Assembly: GCA_959347315.1 (NCBI GenBank)
Contig: OY365808.1
Coordinates: forward strand, 2,701,954-2,765,953
Source of the DNA: Bimastos eiseni
Lineage: Eukaryota > Annelida > Clitellata > Crassiclitellata > Lumbricidae
Direction: 5' to 3'
Length of the DNA: 64,000 bases
Of this stretch, positions 32,878 through 44,649 are shown piece after piece. Every line of letters starts with the position of its first letter. The first letter of the stretch is position 1. A program made the position numbers and the translations under genes. The notes under the pieces were generated by a model that saw only the letters and a list, made by a program, of their open reading frames with translations, was not told where the DNA came from and did no database searches.

Positions 32878-34550
32878 TTAAATAATCTTTCCATTATTTA
32901 TTATCATTGGTATGTTATATACCTCAATATAGATATCTCGAATAGATAGTATATTTATAACAGTATAATCCAGAGAGCATACATCAATTGGGCTCTTACC
33001 TATAGTTTTCAACCATTTATTAGGTAGTATATGGCCAAATCGAAGTCTGGTAATTTGAACTTCACGTATTCTTATAAAATCCATAAATTTTATATCCGTT
33101 GATACTAAAGGCTGGATAGATTTATAGAATTTTCCTTTTGGTTCACAATTATATTCTATTTGCCATTTATTAATACCATAATTCTTTATTAAAGACTTAA
33201 TTTCTTTTAACTCTAGATAATTTGTCGAATTAATCTCAGGTATTTCTAGTCCCTTCTTTGCAAAAATGTCTGCCATTTCATTTCCAGATAAACCGATATG
33301 ACTAGGGATCCACGCAACAAGAATGTTACTACACTTTAGTTTATTGACACTATCCATAAATTCAAGAAACAAATTAGGTCTTGAATCACATCTATTTTTT
33401 TTATAGTTGTAGCAAAGCCAATCTCAAGGCCTCAGATTGAACACTTTGCAACTTTTTAAGCTGGGTAGCACTAGCTGTGGCACAAACCCATCTCCATAAT
33501 CTAGAATTGACCTAATAATAGCTTTGTAAATGAACACAGCTCTTATTATATTCATTCTTTTTTTGCATTTGTTAACCATATAATCAATGTGTGGGTTCCA
33601 TTTTAACTAGGAATGAAGGATCACCCCCAAGAATTTGGCAGTTTTTTCAATTTTTATTTGTTTAACACTTTAGATGATCCTTAATTTTGGTAATTCTGTT
33701 TTTTGTGTGAATAATACTCCAGTTGTTTTAGTTAAAGAAATTCTAAATCCATTTTCATTACACCAGTTACTAATGTTATTAATGGCTTTTTGAATTTTAT
33801 TTTGAACTAATTTTATGTTTCGGCTAGCGTAAAAAATTGCACTATCATCAGCAAATAATGACAGCTCAACATTGTCCACACCAGGGTCCAAATTATTTAT
33901 CATTATTAAAATTAACAGCGGAGATATACTGGAACCCTGTGGAGTACCATTTTCCTGTGATAATTTTTCTGATAATTCTAACCCTACTATTACTTGAAAT
34001 GTTCGGTTGGCTAAGAATTTTGAAATCCAATCAAAAATATTTCCTGTAATTCTAATGTTTTCAATTTCTCTAGCAGTGATGGAACGTGAAGCATATCATA
34101 AGCTCTTTCAAAATCTATAAAGATTGCTAAGATATTTTGTTTGTTGTTAAGTTTTTATAAATATAATCTTGAAGCCTAAGGATCTGGTCCATAGTGCTTT
34201 TATATTTCCGAAATCCTGTCGGATATGGAGATAAAATTTTATCAGCTTCTAGAAACCACTGCAATCTGTTTGTTATCATCTTTTCCATTATTTTACATAG
34301 AGATGGTGTAAGTGATATTGATCGGTAAGATTCAGGAGCTGTAGGATCTTTATTAGGTTTAAGAATAGGTATAATTATGGCATGATTCCATTCGTTTGGA
34401 AGTATACCTGTTGTCCATACTTCATTGTAAAAGGATAATAACACTTTTTTGACACTTTTGTGTAGATGTTTAATTAACGCATACGGTAACGAATAAATAC
34501 AGTAGTTACGAATAATGTTTAATAGCATCAGTTCGAACCGTTTCAACGGT
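32878..34550 (-). pseudogene. I-like LINE ORF2 remnant (RT plus RNase H)
   Basis: Reading from 34550 downward: RT block DPTAPESYRSISLTPSLCKI (about 34350-34280), then ILSPYPTGFRKYKSTMDQIL; after a gap the catalytic box LSLFADDSAIFY (about 33870-33830) and FRISLTKTTGVLFTQK; then a thumb-like part (SILDYGDGFV at about 33500); then RNase H with VAWIPSHIGLSGNEMADIFA (about 33320-33255) and INSTNYLELKEI. The F-A-D-D residues and RNase H aspartate are kept, but the protein is split by frameshifts into at least four frames. RT followed by RNase H suits the I/Jockey-related LINEs. The 5' half including endonuclease is absent. Confidence 0.8.
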
Positions 34551-34764
34551 GTCCAAACGGTTTATCTTGCTATCGATTTTTAACGATGGGCCTACATGTA
34601 TCTTATGGCTGAATATCTTATTCCCGCTGTTCACTAACTTCACTTTATCACTAATGGTGTTAAATTGTGTGCATTTTGTGAATATATTAAATGTAATTAA
34701 TTAATTGCACACATTAATTGCACGTGTTATACGACACAATATGCATTTACCCACTTCTTTCAAT

Positions 34765-35010
34765 TGGATTAAGGCTGGATAAAGCAGAAGGGTAACGCTT
34801 ATTATGAAACAGTGTCATTAAACAGCAACTAACCGACCTGGTAGTGCCAGTACTAAGCCTAGAAAAAAGAGGAGGACAACGCTAGTACATTTATCATGAA
34901 ACAGTGTCGTTAAATAGCAACTAACCGACGTGATAGTACCAGTCTTAAGTCATAATAAGGTGGAGGTGACTGACTATCTGTGTTATGTCACAGTATCATA
35001 AATTGAAATT
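34765..35010 (-). repeat. Rep-A copies 14-16, tandem array of about 86 bp period
   Basis: Three copies in the same orientation. The segment AAACAGTGTCATTAAACAGC recurs (with changes) at about 34805, 34890 and 34976, so the period is about 85-86 bp. The middle copy (34838-34925) is the most complete and carries TACTGGCACTACCAG on the minus strand. Confidence 0.75.
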
Positions 35011-35119
35011 GGACATTTTGTTCTAGGCATGGTATTCGTCAGCTAGCTGGATGAATAAATAGTTTAATGACATTTATGACAGCAGATGGCCTTTCCTTAT
35101 GGTGGGATCATCTGCGCTC

Positions 35120-35480
35120 GGTCACTCGTCGTTTTGGGCGGCCTCTTAAATTCTCCCCTGTTTCAGCATACATGCGATGTTTTGCATTTTCTGCATGTGT
35201 CCCAGCGAATTTTATACCGCATTGCTGCTCAGACGCGTGCGTTCTTGTTGTGCTCCATCTTACTTGCGCGATCTCTGCCGCCCGGTATCCGACGTTGCAT
35301 CGCGTCGGGTGCTTCGCTCTGCGACGAGGGGCGAGCTCGGTCACTCGTCGTTTGAGCACATCTCTTTATTTTTAGTTCATTTGGCCTGACTTTACAAGTC
35401 ACCCAAGTCTATTTTCTTTTGTCGTGGCTGAAAGTCCCTCTGAGTCGGTCGTTTAAGAGGCGATTAATAAATACTCAGGA
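35120..35480 (+). pseudogene. CR1-like LINE C-terminal fragment 2 with 3' end
   Basis: Across frames: KFSPVSAYMRD, VLHFLHVSQRILYRIAA, SYLRDLCRPVSDVASRRVLR. Same family as 31145-31475 (KFSPFSAYMRDVLHWLPVQQ there). It ends near 35480 and is followed directly by a (GAAT)n tail, as in CR1/L2 LINEs. A 19-bp direct repeat, GCTCGGTCACTCGTCGTTT, occurs at about 35116 and 35334 within the fragment. Confidence 0.7.
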
Positions 35481-35632
35481 TGAATGAATGAATGAATGAC
35501 TAAATGACTGAATGACCAAATGTTTGAATGCCTGAATGTCTTAGTGACTGAATGAATGAACGAACTAACGAATGGATGAATGAATGAACGAACGAATGAA
35601 TGAATGAATGAATGAACGAATGAATGAATGTT
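35479..35632. repeat. (GAAT)n microsatellite, LINE tail
   Basis: GAATGAATGAAT runs with interruptions (GACTAAAT, GAACGAAC). Position at the end of a CR1-like fragment suggests it grew from the element's tail repeat. Confidence 0.9.
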
Positions 35633-35943
35633 TTCCACGTCAACAGCAATTATTTCAGCTTAGGCTAATGCACCATTCATCAGAGCAATGAACTTTTATG
35701 TAAACGTCAGAATGTAGCTCTGTAGAGAAGAGTTTTAAAGTCACCTCAATAGAAATCTGCTTTCATCATTTCATTCAATAAATTATGATTAATATATAAC
35801 CACGACTCTGTTGCAATGACGCCTCGAACTGCTGAGGTAAGATTCTAAACGCTAATAGCATGCTAAGAGTGTTCACTAATAGCGCGCACCGCGCGTGTGT
35901 GTGTGTGCGCGTGCGTGTGTGTGTGTCTGGCATCTGGTTAGAG

Positions 35944-36765
35944 GAGCGATTCCCAACCTGTGGCCCGCCAGGCCTCAAAAAGTGGCCCTCGACCGATCAA
36001 AGATATAACAAAAAATATACGTGAAAAAATTAATATTGACAGAATAATTATTTTCTAATGTAAATTATTATATTTTGTTGACGTTTATAAGTAACATCAA
36101 ATGTACTTTTGTAGTTCAATTGTAACAGTTATGTATGTACATCTCTAGTCATGAAGTTAGTCTATGCCAGGAAGCCAGATGGTGATACTTAGCTTAAGTA
36201 TTCTTGCTTGCGTTCGCTGGTCTATGTCCAAGACATTTATTTTGGCCTTTACATAATACAATAGATGTATGCCTGTGCATTTGAATCGCTAGATGGCGAT
36301 GTATATCGTTAATAAATAATATTAGCGGCTTAGCCTACTATACATGCACTTAATATCAAAAATCAAAATATTTGTGAAATAAGCGAGGAATCAAAAAACA
36401 AGAAGAAATAAGTTTGAAGAAAATACGAACTTACAACGTGGTGAATATAGGCTTAATGAAGAATGGAAAGTATGCTTGATTTGTGGACTCGGCGCTTCAG
36501 TTTAAAAAAGTATAATTTTAAAAAACTTGCAGACAATGCTCAGCAAAAAAATCGCATTAATGATTATTAAAGTATAAAGTGATTAAACTTTAGATAAATA
36601 TTGATGACCTAAAATGATTTAGCCAAAATTTATTCATATGCCTTTGAGTCTATTCTAAAATCTGTTAAAATTTTTAAAAAAATATTTTCAACCTTGTGGA
36701 CCATCATGTTCTCCAACTGTTATAAATAAAAGTGGCCCTAAGTTGAAAAAGGTTGGGAACCACTG
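35944..36765 (+). mobile_element. hAT-type element, 822 bp, non-autonomous
   Basis: The left end GAGCGATTCCCAACCT matches the reversed right end CAGTGGTTCCCAACCT at 13 of 16 positions. CAGTGGTTCCCAACC is a familiar hAT terminus. The element is flanked by 8-bp near-duplicates GGTTAGAG (35936-35943) and GGTTAAAG (36766-36773), 7 of 8 identical. Inside, at about 36430-36495, EYRLNEEWKVCLICG resembles the start of a BED-type zinc finger as found in hAT transposases, then stops. The remainder is AT-rich and non-coding. Confidence 0.8.
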
Positions 36766-36829
36766 GGTTAAAGGATTCGGCTCACAAAGCCTCTCGCTCC
36801 GTTGATGAGAAATAACAAAATAGTAGTAT

Positions 36830-36915
36830 AGTAGCGGTCTCTGTTTAGCGACACTGTGTGATAACTGAGGTCGCCCTCCTTCTTCATCCAGGCCTGGGAC
36901 TGGCACTCCATGCAC
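36830..36915 (+). repeat. Rep-A dispersed repeat, copy 17
   Basis: Carries TAGCGACACTGTGTGATAAC, GAGGTCGCCCTCCTTCTTC, CCAGGCCTGGGACTGGCACT. The AAAGATCATTAGC stretch is deleted. Confidence 0.75.
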
Positions 36916-37039
36916 TGCCTGTCACTAAAGCACGGAAGTGTAGCGACGGATTTAATACAGTAATAATACTCATAAGAAATCTTGGTTTAGTTGAAAAATG
37001 ACCATTGAACTGGCTAATTAGAATTTCAGGTCGCTTTCA

Positions 37040-37570
37040 CTGCATGCCGTGACGACATTAGTGCACGCCTTGATCTGCTTCAGGGTGGACTCTGGGAACA
37101 CTGCCTATTAAATTGGCTTTTCCTCGTCTAACATATCTAAGCTTCAGTCCTGCACCTTAATGCTGCCGCCCGACTAATAGGTGCCATCCCTAAATTTTCA
37201 CACACCTTTTCTTTCATCAGCGACTCTCTTCATTGGCTTCTTGCACCTCATCGCATATGCTTTAAAATTCTTAGTTTGATGCGAAACTGTCTTGTTGACT
37301 CTGCCGAAGCATACCTTTTGGCTCTCTGTACCAGAATGTTCTCCATTCCCCAACGGGCTCCTCTCCTTTCATTTGCCCGTGGATTATTAGGCTACTGGTT
37401 CCCTGCATGCGCACTGCTACGGCCCAAACAAGGAGCTTTGCAGTTAAAATAGTCTCTCCCCCCCTTAGGGCGGAGCTCCTCGTTCTCTCCTCTGTTAAGT
37501 CTCGGAAGCGAGATCTTTTTGTTTACAACTACCTAGTCGCCAACTTGTATCGAGAGCGTCGCTGATTTGA
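37040..37570 (+). pseudogene. CR1-like LINE C-terminal fragment 3
   Basis: Broken frames give LNAAARLIGAIPKFSHTF, then LHWLLAPHRICFKILSLM, then RAELLVLSSVKSRKRDLF. This is the same C-terminal region as fragments 1 and 2 but more diverged. It carries several frameshifts. Confidence 0.65.
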
Positions 37571-37599
37571 GCGGTGTTTTAAAAATGTTCCTTTATAAT

Positions 37600-37800
37600 T
37601 ATAATTTCACAACAACAGCTACGCTGGCTCCCCATCCTCCATGCCAGGATTGCTTTCAAAATTTCCCTTCTCATGTACCACATTCATAACGGATTCTCCA
37701 CCTCGTACAGAATGTGCGTTGAATATCGACAGCCACGAACTAGAAGCGTCTTCGATCTGTGGATGGGTGACTGATACATCGACATCGTGTAGCAATCGGT
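37600..37800 (+). pseudogene. CR1/L2-like LINE fragment 4
   Basis: Reads QLRWLPI, then ARIAFKISLLMYHIHNGFST and SYRMCVEYR. This is the WLP..AR..FKI motif again, from a different copy placed directly after fragment 3. Confidence 0.55.
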
Positions 37801-37849
37801 CTTGAAGGCTTCGCGTGCCAGCGGCTGATGCCAAAAAGGCATTATTATT

Positions 37850-37945
37850 TCAATCATCATCATCGTCGTCATCATCATCGTCGTAGTCATCATCATCATC
37901 ATCACCACCGCCATCAGCATCATTATCATCATCATTGTTATTATT
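37850..37945. repeat. (CAT)n/(CGT)n microsatellite
   Basis: Trinucleotide run on the plus strand with CGT and CAC variants. Confidence 0.9.
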
Positions 37946-38090
37946 ATTTCTTTTTAATTATTTTGTATCATTATTTATTTATTATTAATATTATTGTTAC
38001 CCCATACTTTTAAGTTTACAACATTTAAACACTTTTTTTTATATGTTGATTAGACCATAATGTCGGCGCTACTACATGTATATGTATGTA

Positions 38091-38092
<2 letters not shown>

Positions 38093-38166
<74 letters not shown>
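38093..38166. repeat. (TG)n microsatellite
   Basis: About 37 uninterrupted TG dinucleotides, with more broken GT sequence to about 38245. A TAGGCCTA octamer lies at about 38196. Confidence 0.97.
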
Positions 38167-38167
<1 letters not shown>

Positions 38168-38586
38168 TTATATGTGTGTGTGTGCGAGTGTGTGTAGGCC
38201 TATGTGTGTGAGTGTGTGTATATGTGTGTATGTGCGCGCGTGTGCGTGCAAGGACCTCTGATAGTGTTATAAGGAGCCCTTAGTATGTGTATATATTAGT
38301 CACCGGATGGGTGAGATATACCGTTTGTTTGTTCCCACGGGTATACTGTAAGCCCTCTATCAGAGCATCAGCTCTAATTCTGTAAGGGGTTACAAGTCTC
38401 TCTGGGGCACCGCGGAACAAATTATTAGGCTATTCCTCCATCTATTATAATATATATATCACAAAGGCCAATCATGTGGTTATAATACATCTTGTATATA
38501 TCATATATATATATATATATCACGAATAAAATATATTTCCCTATATATATATACATATTCGTGCATATCTGGGTTATATATTGCGG

Positions 38587-38587
<1 letters not shown>

Positions 38588-38632
<45 letters not shown>
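38588..38632. repeat. (TA)n microsatellite
   Basis: About 22 TA dinucleotides; shorter TA runs near 38450 and 38508. Confidence 0.95.
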
Positions 38633-38635
<3 letters not shown>

Positions 38636-38814
38636 GTTCAAATGACACCCTTTGGTCTTCCTTGTCCTCGGGGCGATCATTTGCCTGCCTGTCCACTCTC
38701 CTACATTTACTTTTCCCTCCGCCTACCCTCTCCTACCCTGTTCCCTCTCCTACCCTCTCCTACCCTGTTCGCCTTGCCCTTAGCCGCTATGCATCGGGGC
38801 CAAACGGCAGTCCT

Positions 38815-38890
38815 ATGGGGCGCCGTAAGGTCAATGTTTGGCCTGTTTAATGGTTAGCGAGATGAACTTACAACGGTTCAAATCCACCAT
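38815..38890 (+). repeat. Probable tRNA-derived SINE head
   Basis: TTTGGCCTGTTTAATGGTTA followed by GCG resembles a pol III A box region. GGTTCAAATCC (near 38875) is a full B box. The spacing fits a tRNA-like head, but the stems of a functional tRNA do not form well. Body and tail were not delimited. Confidence 0.45.
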
Positions 38891-39107
38891 GGTAGGACGT
38901 TTCTTCGATGTTTCGGTCACACCTGCGCCACCTAGCCAACGGAGCTGTAATGAGTGTATTGACCGCACCCCTTGAGCGGCAAAAAAGACTGCTTGATAGA
39001 GGAGGGGTCATCCGCCGTCATATGCCGGGGATAAGAAAATGTAGACGCCGACACTCGACAACCCATGACTATAGTATTGAGGCTAGAAGGATTAGAGTAA
39101 TCTAAAT

Positions 39108-39121
39108 TATTCATGATGATA

Positions 39122-39153
<32 letters not shown>

Positions 39154-39219
39154 GGTGATGATGATGATGGCAACGACGATGGCGATGATGACGATGATGC
39201 TGATGACGATGACGATGGA

Positions 39220-39252
<33 letters not shown>

Positions 39253-39320
39253 TGATGATGATGATGACGATGATCATAGTAGTAATAATAACGATGACGA
39301 TAATAATAACAATAAAAAAT
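39108..39320. repeat. (GAT)n/(GAC)n/(ACG)n/(AAT)n compound microsatellite
   Basis: Trinucleotide tract of about 210 bp. A pure (GAC)n block of about 35 bp lies near 39220-39252. Confidence 0.95.
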
Positions 39321-39759
39321 AATAAATAGCTTATGAGTTTCTTTTTCTTCTGCCTCCTTCTCCAAACATTGAACAAGAAAAATCGCATCTGTTTCAATTT
39401 CTCTCTTCAAACGGATAATCGACTTAGAAAAGAATCCCCCAGAAGATGACGCATCCAGGCTTATATTCGGCGAGGTCGTCACTTCCGCTCTGTAGAAAGA
39501 CTCCCAGATCATCCGCCCAGTTCTTATCTGCTTTCCCGGATACCGACATCGACTCTCTGTCCAGTTCTTTCGCTTAATCCCGTGATTTATATTGCGCCAG
39601 CTTCATTGACCGAATTTTGATTAAAAAAATACGTACTATAGGAAACAGCAAATTATATAAATGCTGCAATATGTTTAGAAATGTTTCTTCGGATGATCAG
39701 TGTAGTCGTCGTCATTAGTTCTTGATGCCGGATATAAATTTGCGGAGATGGGTACGAAT

Positions 39760-39925
39760 AAATTATCTCCATTGTCGTTGGTCATTTGCCATATCCGTTG
39801 CTCTTCTCAGTGTTTGTCCTAAGTCCAGGACGTGTTCTGTCCTTATTTCTGTTTCTCTGCCCGGTGGTGTCTTGGCTTGTCTCTTGCTTTCGAGTCTCGC
39901 ATTGCAATGCATACGGGATTTATAA
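39760..39925 (-). pseudogene. RTE-like LINE C-terminal fragment
   Basis: On the minus strand the frame ends with KTPPGRETEIRTEHVLDLGQ, then TLRRATDMANDQRQWR before a stop. A (K)PPGRP...L...A.DR..WR ending is typical of RTE-like LINE proteins. Only the extreme C-terminus is present. Confidence 0.4.
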
Positions 39926-40069
39926 GCGATGTCGAAGATAGCAATTAGTACCATTGGTGTGGCGTTATGACATCCAGGGCTGTCCATACCCATCCCATTT
40001 TCCTGCAGCGTTAAAACCACAAGCCCCGACATCGTTAAAAGTATACGCGCGAGCAACTTAATTTAACCG

Positions 40070-40740
40070 AGTCATCCCCAGAGCCTCTCTCGAGTACCCT
40101 TCCCCTATGATCATTCCTCTACCCAGCGGCCTACACCCCATCTGAAGGCTATTAACCAGTAGTCAAGTGTTATGAGTAGCATCATCGCCCAAATATCACG
40201 TGACTCCGAAAGTCTGCGAGCGGACGACAATGGCTATGTAGGCCTACGAAGAATTGGAATCTTGGCAATAAAAGTCGGCGTCTTTATAGTATCCGGCTTT
40301 GATAGTCTGACTAAAACTTAGGCGATGTAGATCGTCTCAGGTCTTGAAATTATTTCCTGTAGCGTTGGAATAGTTGCAACAACACGATTTCTGTAGAAAT
40401 ACGGTAAATAATACTGCTTCATATTTTTTGTAACTTTTTTGATCAATTCTAGAGTTGATGTTGTCACTGAGGGAGGGACTGGGGGATGGATGGTGAGTAG
40501 TTAGCTGCTCTTTCAGCGCTTTAGTCGCTCAATTCTCCAAAGCCTCTTCCTATTTCCTCACAGATCTTTCACCCCAAACTGAAAACACTGCCTGTCACAA
40601 ATCCTATCTTGATTCCTACGTTTCCTCCTACCTCCGTCATGGTTTCATATCTAAGCACCATCCAGCACAGCCGTCTCTGCCTTTCTCACTCTCCGGGCTC
40701 TTGATTTCATGCACGTCCAGTTGTTTGGATTAAGCGCCTG
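40070..40740. other. Intergenic, no gene recognised
   Basis: 40500-40730 is pyrimidine-rich on the plus strand and could be a further decayed LINE 3' part; no motif is firm enough to name. Confidence 0.35.
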
Positions 40741-40889
40741 TGAATAGTCAGAGGCTCCTGCGACTTCGCTTTTGTGGGCGCAGTAGAAATGTCGAGTTTA
40801 CGATTACGATTAAGATCGCGTATTATTCTTTAGTCGTTGCTCGCCTGGGAGCACTCTTAAGTTACAAGTTGAGTAGGTTCGTGAAGATG

Positions 40890-41073
40890 CGCTATATAAG
40901 TTCCCAGAATGAAAGAATGGAGGGATAAATGAATGAACGAACGAGCGAATGAACGGACGGGCGGGCGGACTGACGGACGGTTGCATGCGTGCCATGCATG
41001 CATGCATGCCCTAATGAATTGATGGACGGACGGACGAACGAACGAACGAACGAATGAATGAATGAATGAATGA
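40890..41073. repeat. LINE/SINE tail word followed by (GAAC)/(GGAC)/(ATGC)/(GAAT) repeats
   Basis: GCGCTATATAAGTTCCCAGA at about 40890 has the shape of a LINE/SINE 3' end. It runs straight into interrupted GAAT, GAAC, GGAC and CATG tetranucleotides to 41073. Confidence 0.7.
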
Positions 41074-41704
41074 TTTAATAGGTGTCCTTTATTTGCATAG
41101 AACATGTTGATCTTCTTTGTGTTGACCTGGTTACGGCCTCACTTTGGAGCGTCATCGTTTGATGCTCAACTTCAAATAAATCGGCGCTGTAGAAGTCACT
41201 AAGTGGCCATTGGAACACACCTTATTGGTGTCACTTAACACTCATGCGTAGATATGACGTGGGAAACTACGATCTCTCAGCAGAGCCTGTCTCTGTTTCT
41301 GTCTCTCCCTCTCACTCTCGCTGATCGGACTTTGACCGTTGAAGTTGTCTGGTTATAGATTTAAGAAGCAAAACAATGCATCAGGCGCCTCCGATGCCCG
41401 TGAAAACTGATAGCTCTAAAAAATGTGGTTCCCACGGCCTATAGCTTTTGTGAGAATGTAGAAATGGAGAGCTATCGAGTCACAAGCGGAGTGCATTTTC
41501 TTAGTGCATCCATCAGTATTCTGTACCATTGATAAAGCGATGCTTTAGCAAGGCCTATTAGTTGTACGACTAATTCCAGCTCTGTTCTATTAGAAACCCA
41601 GTGTACAGAATAATGTCTTTAGATTCAACACAGGACAGAAGCAACAGTTGCCTATTAGGTCCTATTAGAAAATGAATTACAGCGCAGTATATTGGCTGGA
41701 TATT

Positions 41705-41800
41705 AGTCAGTTGCTGTCTAACGACACTGTTTCAGAACATGGATGTTTAGCGTCGCCCTCCTCTCTTACACATGGTTTGGACTGGCATACCAGAGTACGA
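41705..41800 (+). repeat. Rep-A dispersed repeat, copy 18
   Basis: Carries GCTGTCTAACGACACTGTTT, TTTAGCGTCGCCCTCCTCTC, ATGGTTTGGACTGGCA and CCAGAGT. Confidence 0.75.
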
Positions 41801-42278
41801 GTAGCGGCTACATACATACGGTACATACATATTCAGGTTCAGAAGTAATTGCGTTGAATCACTGGACTTCTCTCTTCTCTGTTCCTTGCTAAACTCTCAC
41901 GCCAACAAACATTGCACTGGATCAACAGACAGCCAAATAGGCAGGCCGACAGACAGGAGGAAAGACAGACACAGACAGACAAACAGAGACAGATAGAGGC
42001 ATAAAGACAGACAGCCAGGCAGAAAAGCAGAAGGACACTGACCTCGTGTTGTTCCTACACATGTGGCCAGCGTGAGCATTTCTCGGCAAACTCATTGACC
42101 TTTGTAGCGTTAATTACACGTTTTATTGCATTTGTGTCAATTGTTGCTTATTTTAACATGCGTTGTTTACTAGGCAATGCTTTGACTAATCACCAACAAA
42201 GCATCGATCGATGGCGCTGAACGACTGCGAGTGAAGGTCTTGCTCAAGGTCCATCACAGGAACTGTTTCTAAGGCAGA

Positions 42279-42323
42279 GGGGGGCAGAAGGGGCAGAGGG
42301 GGGCAGAGGGGGGCAGAAGGGGT
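42279..42323 (+). other. Potential G-quadruplex repeat
   Basis: Five runs of four to six G separated by CAGA, CAGAA or TAGA. This fits an intramolecular G4 motif with short loops. No nearby gene start was seen. Confidence 0.7.
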
Positions 42324-42769
42324 AGAGGCTAGAACCCGTACTACCCGCTTTATAACTTACAATACGAGCGCTCTATTACGACCTCTTATGACAAAAGGGG
42401 CGAATTAAAAGTCATCCTTGCGATATAATATGTTGCGTGATATAACTGGAACTGTATAGGTGACAGAATATGGGGTTAATCTATGCTAACTCCAGGTGAA
42501 TTATTTGCACCCCTATCAGACCGCTTACAAAGGCTGCAGAGGGGTGCATTCCGATAAGCCTACATTCACGCCCGCTATACTAGGGCGATGAACCACTACA
42601 AGAATTTACATGTGCAACGTTTGCTAGAGGATTCTTTGAGATTTACTCCATAACGTCCGCAATCCTCGGCTGGTGAGCATGCGCACTCGCTGGGATTTGT
42701 TGAAAGCACCTGGGATAAAATAACCCGTCGTTTGAGCTGTAAGTGCTGTAATAAGCCAAGCAAATTTCT

Positions 42770-42825
42770 GTCTATGGCAACGGCTGTAGTTGTCAAAAGC
42801 TGTCGTTAAACTCTGGATCCATCCG
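42770..42825 (-). repeat. Rep-B module, isolated copy
   Basis: On the minus strand it reads CAGAGTTTAACGACAGCTTT, then TGACAACTACAGCCGTTGCC. No Rep-A partner at the expected distance was recognised. Confidence 0.5.
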
Positions 42826-43169
42826 TCTACTCTGCAGCAGGCTTGAAGAGGCTAATGATATTTACCGTTTGAATGGCGGTTAGATCCGTTAGGGATAAGT
42901 GTTAATGACCGTCTATTAAGGCGATGACTCGAAGTAGGATGGTAACAACTCATTAAGAAATATCGCCGTGAAAGAGTTACGTCAATGCAGGAGTGGCTTT
43001 TCAATAACGCCCATTGGGTGTCCGCAATTAGTCAGTAGAATTATTTACTATCATAACTACATTTATTTATATTATTTTTTCCCGAGGTCGTTCGGATCCC
43101 TCAAGTGATAAAAAAAATGACTGGAGAATGATGACGACGACGAGCGGCCGGTCATTATTTTTAATAGCC

Positions 43170-43380
43170 GGTCGTTATTATTATTATTATTATTATTACT
43201 GTTAGTACTGCTATCATCATAATAATAATAATAATTATTATTATTTATTATTATTATTATTTATTATTATTATTATTATTATTTATTATTATTATTATTT
43301 ATTATTATTATTATTATTTATTATTATTATTTATTATTATTATTATTATTTATTATTATTATTATTATTAGACCCTGTCG
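43170..43380. repeat. (ATT)n microsatellite, interrupted
   Basis: About 200 bp of ATT repeats with TTTA interruptions, followed at 43446-43520 by (TTG)n and (GTC)n blocks. Confidence 0.95.
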
Positions 43381-43977
43381 TTATTATCATTATTTGTATC
43401 GTTATTGTTATTATAATTGAATTATTGTTAACATTGTGATCATCATATTGCTGTTGTTGTTGTTGTTGTCGTCGTAGTCATCATCATCGTCGTCGTCGTC
43501 GTGGCCGCCGCCGCCCCACCACCGCCATCGTCATTAGTATTTAATAATTACCATTGTTATCATTTTACTGTTTGCTTATTCAATTGTTATTATTATTCCT
43601 ATTGTTATTATTGTTATTATTATTATGATTATTATAGTCATTGTTCACGCATCTTAGTAACTTATTAAATCTAAACACATCGTATATCCTAGTGTTAGCT
43701 GCCGCTCAGGACAGCAATTTCTGCCAAAACTTCATTTAATTGAAGGCCTACATATTTTCGGACACACTCGGACAATTATTACAATTATGCAGGCGTATAC
43801 ACGACGCACGGACCTACAAGGCCCTGTGCTATAGACCTATGCAGTTGGTATCCCATGAAGATATGTAGGCTAAACGCATATCAAAGATTGCTCTAAGTTG
43901 CTGGTGTTCTGGTCTTGAAATATCTGTCTCTCATTACATTCACACGACTCTCACTCTCTGCCTGTCTATCTCTGTAT

Positions 43978-44235
43978 GTTTGTCTGTCTGTCTGTCTCTC
44001 TCTCTCTCTCGAATTAACAGCACCAAGATAGTACGTATGTACGTTTTGTGTGGGAGTAATATATATTTATGTATGCGTGTATGTATGTGTATATATGTAT
44101 GTATTTGCTTATGTTGGTATTCATGTATCTATGTCTTTGTGTACGTCTGCCTGTATGTAGGCCTATATATGTTTGGATGGATGTGTATAATACTTGCATG
44201 GATAAATGGACGGACGGACGGATATATGGATAGAT
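43978..44235. repeat. TCTG, TATG and GGAC simple-sequence patches
   Basis: (TCTG)n and (TC)n at 43978-44010; TATGTATG-type patches at 44040-44170; a short (GGAC)n near 44208-44222. The frames open here are composition artefacts. Confidence 0.8.
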
Positions 44236-44649
44236 GGATAAGTAAATACACAGAAGGAACTTAAGAGAGTGCTGGATATATTGCATATCGTAGTCATAAG
44301 AATATAAGAGTTCTAAGTTGTGAGAAAGTGAAGAGAAAATTAGCATTTGCAATAATATACCGTAAGCGTTCGTGTATTCTTAATCTAGTGTACTTCGAAA
44401 GAAAAACTCATCATAGAAAGTTAGATAGTCAAACTGACATGTTTGAACTTTGACCTGGTCCTGAAATCATGTACCGACCAACTGTTTTTTTTTAATTATA
44501 AGTATAATAAAGTGATTTAATTAAATTATATAAGAAGACAGCGCGTTTCCTTAGACACCTCTTTTATGATTTTTGTTGACTATATATAAGCACATAAAAG
44601 TAGAGATCATAGGAATCTTTTGACTACAGTGAACTTATTAGACCTTAAC

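Noticed and set aside
38815..38890. Functional tRNA gene
   Set aside because: B box is good, but acceptor and anticodon stems do not pair and no terminator T run follows. SINE head preferred.
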